DNA of 64,000 nucleotides, taken from positions 62,001 to 126,000 of the forward strand of contig OZ020489.1 in NCBI GenBank assembly GCA_963971405.1, written 5' to 3'. This DNA comes from Psococerastis gibbosa (lineage: Eukaryota > Arthropoda > Insecta > Psocodea > Psocidae). Positions 28,000 through 38,900 of the stretch are shown here, piece after piece; position 1 is the first letter of the stretch; the number at the start of each line of letters is the position of its first letter. The notes below the pieces were generated by a model. That model had not been told where the DNA came from, did not search any database, and saw nothing but the letters and a program-made list of their open reading frames with translations. A program made the position numbers and the translations under genes.

Positions 28000-30900
28000 T
28001 GCTCCTGCGTGTTCATCGGTTTAAATGTTGCTAAAAAAAATTCATTCGACAAGAATAAAAAAAATAGCTATTTACTTATTTTAATTTTTTAAGGGTCTTG
28101 ATATGATAAGGGTGTCTTAATTTTGCTTATTTTGGCTCATTGTATTGTAATTAACATTGAGCAATTGTTCCTGCGTGTTCATCAGTGTAAATGTAGCTAA
28201 AAAAAATTCATTCGACAAGAACAAGAAAAATAGCTATTTACTTATTTTATTTTTTTAAAGGTTTTAAAAAGATATAGGTGTCTTAATTTTGCTTATTTTG
28301 GCTCATTGTATTGTACTTGACATTAAGCAATTGCTCCTGCGTGCATCGGTTTAAATATTGCTAAAAAAAATTCATTCGACAAGAATAAAAAAAATAGCTA
28401 TTTACTTATTTTATTTTTTTAAAGGTCTTGATATGATAAGGGTGTCTTAATTTTGCTTATTTTGGCTCAGTGTATTGCACTTAACATTGAGTAATTGCTC
28501 CTGCGTGTTCATCGGTGTAAATGTAGCTAAAAAAAATTCATTCGACAAGAATAAGAAAAATAGCTATTTACTTATTTTATTTTTTTTAAAGGTCTTGAAA
28601 AGATATAGGTGTCTTAGTTTTGCTTATTTAGGCTCACTGTATTGTACTTAACATTGGCCACTTGCTCGTGCGTGTTCATCGGTGTAAATGTAGCTACAAA
28701 AAATTCAATCGACAAGCATACGAAAAATAGCTATTTACTTATTTTATTTTTTTTAAAGGTTTTAAAAAGATATAGGTGTCTTAATTTTGCTTATTTTGGC
28801 TTATTGTATTGTACTTGACATTGAGCAATTGCTCCTGCGTGTTCATCGGTTTAAATGTTGCTAAAAAAAATTCATTCGACAAGAATAAAAAAAATAGCTA
28901 TTTACTTATTTTATTTTTTTTAAAGGTCTTGATATGACAAAGGTGTCTTAATTTGGCTTATTTTGGCTCACTGTATTGTAATTAACATTGAGCAATTGCT
29001 CCTGCGTGTTCATCGGTGTAAATGTAGCTACAAAAAATTCATTCGACAAGAATACGAAAAATAGCTATTTATTTATTTTATTTTTTTTAAAGGTCTTGAT
29101 GTGACACGGGTGTCTTAATTTGGCTTGTTTGGGCTCAATGTATTGTAATTAACATTGAGCAATTGTTCCTGCGTGTTCATCGGTGTAAATGTAGCTAAAA
29201 AAAATTCATTCGACAAGAATAAGAAAAATAGCTATTTACTTATTTTATTTTTTTAAAGGTTTTAAAAAGATATAGGTGTCTTAATTTTGCTTATTTTGGC
29301 TCATTGTATTGTACTTGACATTAAGCAATTGCTCCTGCGTGTTCATCGGTTTAAATGTTGCTAAAAAAAATTCATTCGACAAGAATAAAAAAAATAGCTA
29401 TTTACTTATTTTATTTTTTTTAAAGGTCTTGATATGATAAGGGTGTCTTAATTTTGCTTATTTTGGCTCATTGTATTGTACTTAACATTGAAAAATTGCT
29501 TCTGCGTGTTCATCGGTGTAAATGTAGCTAAAAAAAATTCATTCGACAAGAATAAGAAAAATAGCTATTTACTTATTTTATTTTTTTCAAAGGTTTTAAA
29601 AAGATACAGGTGCCTTAATTTTGCTTTTTTTGGCTCAATGTATTGCACTTAACATTGAGCAATTGTTCCTGCGTGTTCATCGGTGTAAATGTACCTAAAA
29701 AAATTCATTCGACAAGAATAAGAAAAATAGCTATTTACTTATTTTATTTTTTTTAAAGGTCTTAAAAAGATATAGGTGTCTTAATGTTGCTTATTTAGGC
29801 TCATTGTATTGTACTTAACATTAAGCAATTGTTCCTGCGTGTTCATCGGTGTAAATGTAGCTAAAAAAAATTCATTCGACAAGAATAAAAAAAATAGCTA
29901 TTTACTTATTTTATTTTTTTTAAAGGTTTTAGAAAGATATGGGAGTCTTAATTTTGCTTATTTTGGCTTATTGTATTGTACTTAACATTAAGCAATTGCT
30001 CCTGCGTGTTCATCGGTGTAAATGTAGCTAAAAAAAATTCATTCGAGAAGAATAAGAAAAATAGCTATTTACTTATTTTATTTTTTTTAAAGGTCTTGAA
30101 AAGATATAGGTGTCTTAGTTTTGCTTATTTAGGCTCACTGTATTGTACTTAACATTGGCCACTTGCTCGTGCGTGTTCATCGGTGTAAATGTAGCTACAA
30201 AAAATTCATTCGACAAGAATACGAAAAATAGCTATATACTTATTTTTTTTTTTTTAAAGGTCTTGATATGACACGGGTGTCTTAAATTGGCTTATTTTGG
30301 CTCACTGTATTGTAATTAACATTGAGCAATTGCTCCTGCGTGTTCATCGGTTTAAATGTTGCTAAAAAAAATTCATTCGACAAGAATAAAAAAAATAGCT
30401 ATTTACTTATTTTAATTTTTTAAGGGTCTTGATATGATAAGGGTGTCTTAATTTTGCTTATTTTGGCTCATTGTATTGTAATTAACATTGAGCAATTGTT
30501 CCTGCGTGTTCATCAGTGTAAATGTAGCTAAAAAAAATTCATTCGACAAGAACAAGAAAAATAGCTATTTACTTATTTTATTTTTTTAAAGGTTTTAAAA
30601 AGATATAGGTGTCTTAATTTTGCTTATTTTGGCTCATTGTATTGTACTTGACATTAAGCAATTGCTCCTGCGTGCATCGGTTTAAATATTGCTAAAAAAA
30701 ATTCATTCGACAAGAATAAAAAAAATAGCTATTTACTTATTTTATTTTTTTAAAGGTCTTGATATGATAAGGGTGTCTTAATTTTGCTTATTTTGGCTCA
30801 GTGTATTGCACTTAACATTGAGTAATTGCTCCTGCGTGTTCATCGGTGTAAATGTAGCTAAAAAAAATTCATTCGACAAGAATAAGAAAAATAGCTATTT

Positions 30901-32810
30901 ACTTATTTTATTTTTTTTAAAGGTCTTGAAAAGATATAGGTGTCTTAGTTTTGCTTATTTAGGCTCACTGTATTGTACTTAACATTGGCCACTTGCTCGT
31001 GCGTGTTCATCGGTGTAAATGTAGCTACAAAAAATTCAATCGACAAGCATACGAAAAATAGCTATTTACTTATTTTATTTTTTTTAAAGGTTTTAAAAAG
31101 ATATAGGTGTCTTAATTTTGCTTATTTTGGCTTATTGTATTGTACTTGACATTGAGCAATTGCTCCTGCGTGTTCATCGGTTTAAATGTTGCTAAAAAAA
31201 ATTCATTCGACAAGAATAAAAAAAATAGCTATTTACTTATTTTATTTTTTTTAAAGGTCTTGATATGACAAAGGTGTCTTAATTTGGCTTATTTTGGCTC
31301 ACTGTATTGTAATTAACATTGAGCAATTGCTCCTGCGTGTTCATCGGTGTAAATGTAGCTACAAAAAATTCATTCGACAAGAATACGAAAAATAGCTATT
31401 TATTTATTTTATTTTTTTTAAAGGTCTTGATGTGACACGGGTGTCTTAATTTGGCTTGTTTGGGCTCAATGTATTGTAATTAACATTGAGCAATTGTTCC
31501 TGCGTGTTCATCGGTGTAAATGTAGCTAAAAAAAATTCATTCGACAAGAATAAGAAAAATAGCTATTTACTTATTTTATTTTTTTAAAGGTTTTAAAAAG
31601 ATATAGGTGTCTTAATTTTGCTTATTTTGGCTCATTGTATTGTACTTGACATTAAGCAATTGCTCCTGCGTGTTCATCGGTTTAAATGTTGCTAAAAAAA
31701 ATTCATTCGACAAGAATAAAAAAAATAGCTATTTACTTATTTTATTTTTTTTAAAGGTCTTGATATGATAAGGGTGTCTTAATTTTGCTTATTTTGGCTC
31801 ATTGTATTGTACTTAACATTGAAAAATTGCTTCTGCGTGTTCATCGGTGTAAATGTAGCTAAAAAAAATTCATTCGACAAGAATAAGAAAAATAGCTATT
31901 TACTTATTTTATTTTTTTTAAAGGTTTTAAAAAGATACAGGTGCCTTAATTTTGCTTTTTTTGGCTCAATGTATTGCACTTAACATTGAGCAATTGTTCC
32001 TGCGTGTTCATCGGTGTAAATGTACCTAAAAAAATTCATTCGACAAGAATAAGAAAAATAGCTATTTACTTATTTTATTTTTTTTAAAGGTCTTAAAAAG
32101 ATATAGGTGTCTTAATGTTGCTTATTTAGGCTCATTGTATTGTACTTAACATTAAGCAATTGTTCCTGCGTGTTCATCGGTGTAAATGTAGCTAAAAAAA
32201 AATCATTCGACAAGAATAAAAAAAATAGCTATTTACTTATTTTATTTTTTTTAAAGGTTTTAGAAAGATATGGGAGTCTTAATTTTGCTTATTTTGGCTT
32301 ATTGTATTGTACTTAACATTAAGCAATTGCTCCTGCGTGTTCATCGGTGTAAATGTAGCTAAAAAAAATTCATTCGACAAGAATAAGAAAAATAGCTATT
32401 TACTTATTTTATTTTTTTTAAAGGTCTTGAAAAAATATAGGTGTCTTAGTTTTGCTTATTTAGGCTCACTGTATTGTACTTAACATTGGCCACTTGCTCG
32501 TGCGTGTTCATCGGTGTAAATGTAGCTACAAAAAATTCATTCGACAAGAATACGAAAAATAGCTATATACTTATTTTTTTTTTTTTAAAGGTCTTGATAT
32601 GACACGGGTGTCTTAAATTGGCTTATTTTGGCTCACTGTATTGTAATTAACATTGAGCAATTGCTCCTGCGTGTTCATCGGTTTAAATGTTGCTAAAAAA
32701 AATTCATTCGACAAGAATAAAAAAAATAGCTATTTACTTATTTTAATTTTTTAAGGGTCTTGATATGATAAGGGTGTCTTAATTTTGCTTATTTTGGCTC
32801 ATTGTATTGT
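28000..32810 (+). repeat. 14-monomer higher-order repeat (2,331 bp), two full copies
   Basis: Markers recur 2,331 bp apart: TGCGTGCATCGG at 28338 and 30669, GACAAGCATACG at 28711 and 31042, and GATACAGGTGCC at 29603 and 31934. The same marker set occurs 5,657 bp (34 monomers) upstream at 22681, 23054 and 23946, so this is the same module as in 22-25 kb. A three-monomer (496-bp) echo of the TGCGTGCATCGG variant is also seen at 27842 and 28338. Confidence 0.8.
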
Positions 32811-33269
32811 ACTTAACATTGAGTAATTGCTCCTGCGTGTTCATCGGTGTAAATGTAGCTAAAAAAAATTCATTCGACAAGAATAAGAAAAATAGCTATT
32901 TACTTATTTTATTTTTTTTAAAGGTCTTGAAAAAATATAGGTGTCTTAGTTTTGCTTATTTAGGCTCACTGTATTGTACTTAACATTGGCCACTTGCTCG
33001 TGCGTGTTCATCGGTGTAAATGTAGCTACAAAAAATTCAATCGACAAGAATACGAAAAATAGCTATTTACTTATTTTATTTTTTTTTAAGGTCTTGATAT
33101 GACACGGGTGTCTTAATTTGGCTTGTTTTGGCTCAATGTATTGTAATTAACATTGAGCAATTGTTCCTGCGTGTTCATCAGTGTAAATGTAGCTAAAAAA
33201 AATTCATTCGACAAGAACAAGAAAAATAGCTATTTACTTATTTTATTTTTTTAAAGGTTTTAAAAAGAT

Positions 33270-33273
33270 ATAG
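33270..33273 (+). repeat. Target-site duplication, left copy (ATAG)
   Basis: The four bases before the left LTR are ATAG and the four bases after the right LTR are ATAG. Removing the element and one copy restores the normal satellite segment GATATAGGTGTCTTA, which occurs in many other monomers. Four-base duplications are usual for metazoan Ty3/Gypsy integrases. Confidence 0.93.
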
Positions 33274-34336
33274 TGTAATGTGAATTCCGGAAAACGTAAC
33301 TTTTAATATTACACAAAACCGAACCAAAAAAAGAAGAAAATTATTTACCATTTATTCTTATTTTCAGAAATCCACAAAACAATAATCACCGCGACCTAGC
33401 TCGAGTCAAGAAGAGATGTTGGGCGTAGATCCTTTTTAAACTGTTTTAATTCTATTAGACTGCTAGCTTTTTGAATAGATCTCCGAATAAAAATCTCAAC
33501 CAAAACCTTCCAAGACATTCAGGGAACGTGCCAAGCCAAGAACAACAGAAAATCTAATTTAACCCAATATAATAACCTTATGGTCAATAAGAAATAAGCA
33601 ATACATGATATCACAATACTGTAAGGAAAATTACAATTAGTTGGTTAGTACATTTCACTAGAATTAAGTATTATCAGAGGAAAATACATGACTTATAATA
33701 ATTTGTTCATCTCAAAATTAATAGAATGCTGGAAAGAAGAACAATTACCCGAACAGGGAGAATTTCTCTATGCCTGGCTGAACTTAAGCAGCTATGCTCA
33801 AAATAATATTAACTTAAAAAGGAGGACTCACTCAACTCCTAGGTTTCCAGAAAAGAAAGCAAAAAAAGAAGCAAAAGGTAAGCTGATATCAAAAATATAA
33901 ATTTACTAATTCAGACTATTTAATTAAAACTAATGTAGTATTCAAAATTAAATTTCAAGTTTAGAGTCCGAATTTCAAAAAAAAAAAATACTCCTATAAG
34001 GGCAACATTTCACTCACGCATTCATACTGGGGTACCTTAACAATAAACACCCAATGGTAGAAGAGTTGCAGAAAGGAATGAGTAGACTAGTATCTTCCAT
34101 CATCAGCATCTAAGATCCCTGCATCCTTGCCACCAGCGTTTTAGGCCCGCACGGCCGTGAGAGGTTAAACCAGCATCATATCATCAATGGTTTCAAACCG
34201 CAGGAGAAAAACCAGCATCCGAGATAGAGAAGCAAACACTTGAAGCATCACCTTTGAAGTTAGGCATAATTTACTTGGAGAGATCCGAGGTGATGAAGGA
34301 GGAAAAAAAATGAAAGATGAGAGAAAATCAAAAGAA

Positions 34337-34416
34337 GGAGAACGAAGAACTTGGAGAACGAAGAAGTCGGAGAACGAAGAAGTCGGAGAACGAAGAAGTC
34401 GGAGAACGAAGAACTT
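34337..34416 (+). repeat. 16-bp minisatellite in the 3' LTR, five units
   Basis: Five tandem units GGAGAACGAAGAAGTC, the first and last ending in CTT instead of GTC. The same tract is at 43610-43689 in the other LTR. It is pyrimidine-rich on the element strand. Open frames crossing it give repetitive Glu/Arg/Lys strings that are products of the repeat, not evidence of a protein. Confidence 0.9.
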
Positions 34417-34635
34417 GGACCAGACAGAACTCCTAGTTGTTTTTTTTATTGCTGGTTAGAACTAGTCCACGTTCAAAAAATTAAGTTTTTCCGTAGGAAC
34501 CAGGTCAAGGCATCTCAACCTACGTTTTCGCAGACCCGAAATCCATTAGAACTCCACAATTTCTGGGCCCTTGCCTGTATCAGATGAAAATAAAAGTAAT
34601 TAATAAATTAACATTGTAGAATTAGGTTGGTTTTC

Positions 34636-34641
34636 TTTATT
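34636..34641 (-). terminator. Candidate poly(A) signal AATAAA in the 3' LTR
   Basis: AATAAA on the element strand, in TAATAAAGAAAACC. It lies about 180 bp downstream of the candidate TATA box, an arrangement that would define a compact R region. Other AATAAA matches exist in this AT-rich LTR (one about 15 bp below the TATA candidate), so the choice is tentative. Confidence 0.25.
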
Positions 34642-35298
34642 ACCAAGAATAAAAATCAAAAATTATACGGGCCCAATTTCAGGAATCGCCACCATATTTC
34701 CCTCTTCCGGAAATCAGTGTTTTCCTTTTTCTAAGGCACCGCTTGGCATACCCGTTGCCGCGAAATTGCTGGGATTTAAAATCTAATCACTTTGAATGCA
34801 AAAATTACTTTATTTGGTGCCATTTTATAAGAATTAGATTTATAAATTAGTTATTAAACTTACGTTGAAAAAAAAGAAGAGTTATTTCAATAAAATCAGT
34901 TTAAATATTTATTTGTTATTTTTGTATTAATGGCATAGACAAACAGTGCGCAGCCTTCTAGTTCATACCGACAAAGGAACTTATTGTAAACAAAAACATC
35001 GAATTCAAACATGGACATCTCCCTAGAGATTTTATCAATATTTCGACGCAAAAATAGAGAATACCTTCACGATAAGTAGGCCTAGACTAACCAGACTTAA
35101 GGAAGTGAAGTAAGACCATGTTCTTCATTGAGTTGCGAAGTCTTCAGGTACCCAGATGCTACGCTGGACGAGAAATAAATTCGATACCAGTGACAGGTAG
35201 GCTCTAAGAGTTGATAGATTGTGAATAAATTATGAGATTAACCGATTTTATCCAAAACGCTAGCGGATAAAATTCAATGGATTAAAATTCTTGCTACA

Positions 35299-35916
35299 AA
35301 ATATTGACCATAAAGTAAACTCGCATTTCCAGACCTACACGGTCGAAAGGCGAACTCGTAGAATTAATTGGGAAGAGAACAAGATGAACGACCTATTCCA
35401 ATCGGACACCCAAAAAAAACAACTTGAATTATAAGAGGAACAACTTCGATCCATCCTACTCAACCATAGACGATGGTTGAAGAACTCAACCACAGAAACA
35501 ACTTATCATCTGTGGGAGTAACGAAAGGCCAAGATGAACAGGCAACGCAGACATTTCGAAAAACTTCGCGGAAAGTAAAAGCATTGGAAACATAGTATAG
35601 ACAGCAAGCAGCTGTCTGACCAACCAACCCTTTACAAGGAGGGAAAATATCCGGGGGATATTGACCAATAAAAAAAAAAAAAAAAAAAATTGAATTTTTT
35701 TTTTTTGTTTTTTCTTTATTAAAAATAATAGAAAATATAAGAAATAATTTTTCCTACTTGAAACTTAGTAATAAAATTAGCCGGAAACTATCCGGGCTCG
35801 GATGTCAAGAACATCGGGGGTATATTGACCATAATCAAGAAGGATTCTACTATCGAGAACTAGGAACGCTCTTTTTTTTTTTTAAAGTGATATCTTGCAT
35901 CTGTATAGAAATATTT
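35299..35916 (-). other. 3' untranslated region of the retrotransposon (618 bp)
   Basis: Between the pol stop and the 3' LTR. No convincing coding frame; the 60-codon minus frame at 35486-35668 resembles nothing I recognise. On the element strand it contains GGTCAATAT three times: beside the LTR (about 35301-35309), at about 35658-35666 and at about 35823-35831, the latter two followed by CCCCCG or close to it. It also contains an A20 / TTGAA / T12 tract. The usual purine tract directly before the LTR is not seen. Confidence 0.7.
35670..35706 (+). repeat. A20-TTGAA-T12 inverted homopolymer tract
   Basis: Twenty A, a short TTGA(A) spacer, then twelve T, followed by G and more T. It could fold into an A/T hairpin on either strand. 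The counts are unreliable because of the homopolymers. Confidence 0.75.
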
Positions 35917-38900
35917 TTATACGAATGGGCGTAAGAACGAAACATGCCATCTTCCAGCTTCGTCACCGTCCATCGTTTCTAAGATATAGGAAGAATTTCC
36001 AGCTCTCGCACGGATTGTGAAGGGACCGATGTATCTCGCCATTAAACTTTTCGTAACCCCGGCTTGCGCATCGGATCTTCTAATATTTTTCCTCAACACA
36101 CACTCACCAGGGTGAAAATTAACTACTCTTCGACCACGATTATAATACTTTTGCTGTCTCAATTTCGCGACTTCACGATACTTCGTGACACGCTCCAGTA
36201 CAGCTTTCGTTTCAGCCTTTATTTCATTATCCACCGTAACGGGGTCTTCTTCAATTATATCTGAGTTTCTCAGTGGGCACAAAGGTTCAAATAAACCTCG
36301 CATCGGTCTACCAAGAAATAAACGATCTGGAGACACTCCAGTCGTCTCACTACGGGACGAGTTCATGGCAAACGTAACCAGGGGTAAATAACGAGACCAC
36401 AGCCGCTGTTCTTCGTGAACAAAGATGGCTAACATTAATTTGTTGGTTCGCACGTAGCGTTCTGTTTCGTTCGCGGACGGAAAATAGACCGCGTTGAATC
36501 GTATTGCTATCCCTCGTGACTCACAGTACTCTGTAAATAGATTGGAGATAAATTGTCCGCCATTATCCACAAGGATTAGTGATAATGCCCCATATTTCAT
36601 AACAACGTTATTGGCGAATGCATCGGTCAATGTACGAGCAGTGGCAGTTCTGAGTGGAACAGTAACCACCCACTTAGACACTGACTCCGTGAAAATAGCA
36701 ATATGTTTATACCCATTACTTTGGACAAGAGGGCCTATTAAATCGGCAGTCCACGAGAGACCAACCTTGGTAGGGGGTTTATGTACAGCCATTAGACCAG
36801 CAGGCTTACGATTATCGGCCTTAAATTTTTGGCACAATACACAAGATTTGACATAAGCCTTACAATCTCTAATCATTAGCGGCCAGTAATAAGTTGTGAC
36901 AAGGCGAGAAAACATTCGAGTCACTCCGGGGTGTCCTACGGACGCCACGTCATGATTATACTTCATTATTTCATTTCTAAAATCCTTAGGAACGACAATT
37001 CTGTAAGAATAGGTTTTGTCCTCCCGAGACCGTATTAGCTTCATTAAGAAAGACTTTTCGACCTTGAACAGAGGGTATTTGTGACAGGTGTCATGGATAA
37101 CTTTTTCCCGTAGATCACTATACCAATTGTCCGTAGTATTGGTGAAGTCCCAGGTAGGTTTATCAGGAAGTAACTGAACAGCAGAGATTTCTACTCGACT
37201 GAGACAGTCACTGACAGAATTTTTAATCCCAGAAATATGGACTATGTCAAAATCATAATTGCACAAGGTAGCCTGAATCCTTGAAATTCGAGGGGAAGGG
37301 TTACGCAGATTGAAAATCCACTTGATTGCTTGACAATCTGTGTGTACCACAAAGTGAGTACCGTAAACATAATGACGGAATTGATTGATACTAAAAAGTA
37401 CAGCCATTGTCTCGAGTTCGAACATCGAGAGAGCTGATTGAGTCTTACTGAGTTTCTTACTCGTGTAAGCAATTACTCTACGCTCACCATCAACCATCTG
37501 TACTAACACAGCTCCTATGGCAATTGTAGATGCGTCACAGAAAAGCTCGTATGGAAGAGACGGGTCAGGAAGGGTTAAAACAGGGGATGATATAAGACAT
37601 TGCTTAAGTTCTTGAAACGCTTGCTCTTGATCCGGACCCCATTGAAAAGGTACAGATTTTCGAGTAAGCATAGTCAAAGGAGCTGCCGTTTTACTAAATT
37701 GAGGGATAAACCTCTTAAACCACGCACACATTCCAATAAAACTACGTACTGAGGAAACATTTTGAGGGGTAGGAAATCTTTTTATTACATCTATTTTCTC
37801 ATCGGTCACCATGACCTTACCGTCCTTGATTTTCATTCCCAAGTACACCGTTTCATCGGCTAAGTGTGACACTTTATCCCAATTTATGGCAAGTCCTGCA
37901 TCAAACATGATCTGCAGTACCTGGTCAAGCCTATGACGTAATTCATCGTATGTCGTAGCCATGATCAACACGTCATCAATATAAATCACTGTCCATGGAA
38001 GATGACCTAACAACATGGTCATGATTCGTTGAAAAGAACCTGGGGCACTAGAGAGACCATAAGGCATGTAGTTAAAATGAAACAACCGGTTGTGACTTGG
38101 GGACCAAAATGCAGTTAGATGTTTAGAGGAATCTGACATCTTAATCTGGTGGAATCCGGAACTAAGATCTAACGTAACAATATACTTAGCGGGCTTAAGT
38201 TTGTCAATTAGCTCATCCATGCGAGGCAGGTCATGCGCCGGTAATTCGGTCATTGCATTGAGCGGACGAAAATCGACACACATCCTAAAGTCTTTGTTCT
38301 TCTTTAAGGCTAAGGTTATACCACTAGAGTATTCTGAGTCAGAAGGCTCAATAATCCCATCTTTTAGGAGTTTATCACATTGTCCCTTAATGAACTCTAG
38401 CATAGGAGGGCTAAACCGATTATATTTTCGTCTGTAAGGGAGAGCGTTAGGTTTTAGATACAATTTGTGCTCACCCACCTTACATTTTCCTGGCGACAAG
38501 GCAAATTTTTCTTTCCATTTTGAAATAAATGAAATATAATCAAGCTTCTGCTCCTCGGTTAAGTCGGGGTGCTTTATAACAATATTTTCCGAATTAGTAG
38601 AAGGGGGTTGGGAGGGATCCCATTCTAAGATATCACATAACTCGTCTTCGACGACACCCATGTCATCTCTAGGTTGTTCTAACAGTTTAACTGAAGTCAA
38701 GCCTTTAGGGTTATTTAAGACAGATTTATTAGCTTCAACAGGCTCATCTTCCTCAACAGGCTTAAAACTCTTCCACTCATTTGACTTAATGACGTAAGTA
38801 TCTACAGAAGGTTGAAACGAGACCGTCTTAGGCTTACATGCGTTACTTATTGAAAGTGGATTAGACTCAATATCAACAGAAGCGACTTGTGAGCTTTCTA

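Larger units (their letters stand above)
1..33273 (+). repeat. Left satellite array, ~167-bp monomer, about 200 copies
   Basis: Head-to-tail tandem array filling the window from its first base to the retrotransposon. The period was measured directly: the segment starting TTGCTC recurs at 5, 172 and 339, a spacing of 167 bp. Every unit keeps the cores TGCGTGTTCATC, CGACAAGAAT, ATAGCTAT, AAAGGT and GGTGTCTTA. Units vary in box type, in the dinucleotides after CGACAAGAAT, in T-tract length (about 7-14), and between GATATGACA- and AAAGATATAG-type segments. One hand-counted monomer is about 28% G+C. No gene is embedded; short open frames are by-products of the repeat. The array starts outside the window. 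Its length close to a nucleosome plus linker, and its block structure, suggest centromeric or pericentromeric DNA (inference). Confidence 0.97.
33274..35298 (-). repeat. 3' LTR (2,025 bp)
   Basis: Direct repeat of 42547-44571. It starts TGTAATGTGAATTCC and ends TTGCTACA on the plus strand, so in the element's direction it begins TGTAGC and ends TTACA. Differences seen by eye from the other LTR: G versus C at 33772 (equivalent to 43045), one base in each of two A runs (12 versus 11 and 8 versus 9, which cancel), and TT versus GC at about 35282-35283. It is non-coding apart from chance frames and contains a five-copy 16-bp minisatellite. Confidence 0.95.

Noticed and set aside
1-33273. CRISPR-like array of regular repeats
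   Set aside because: The whole 167-bp unit is repeated; there are no short repeats separated by unique spacers, and the setting is eukaryotic.
33688-33900. 70-codon ATG frame on the plus strand of the LTR (also 42961-43173)
   Set aside because: Antisense to the element, in the LTR, no recognisable domain, and one of the few LTR differences changes its sequence. Kept as a chance frame.
34351-34587. 78-codon frame across the LTR minisatellite (also 43526-43860 frames)
   Set aside because: Its charged repeats come from the 16-bp tandem units; no start context or homology supports a protein.
35299-35916. A possible env or third open frame after pol
   Set aside because: Only 618 bp, no long minus-strand frame with a signal peptide, membrane segment or fusion motif.
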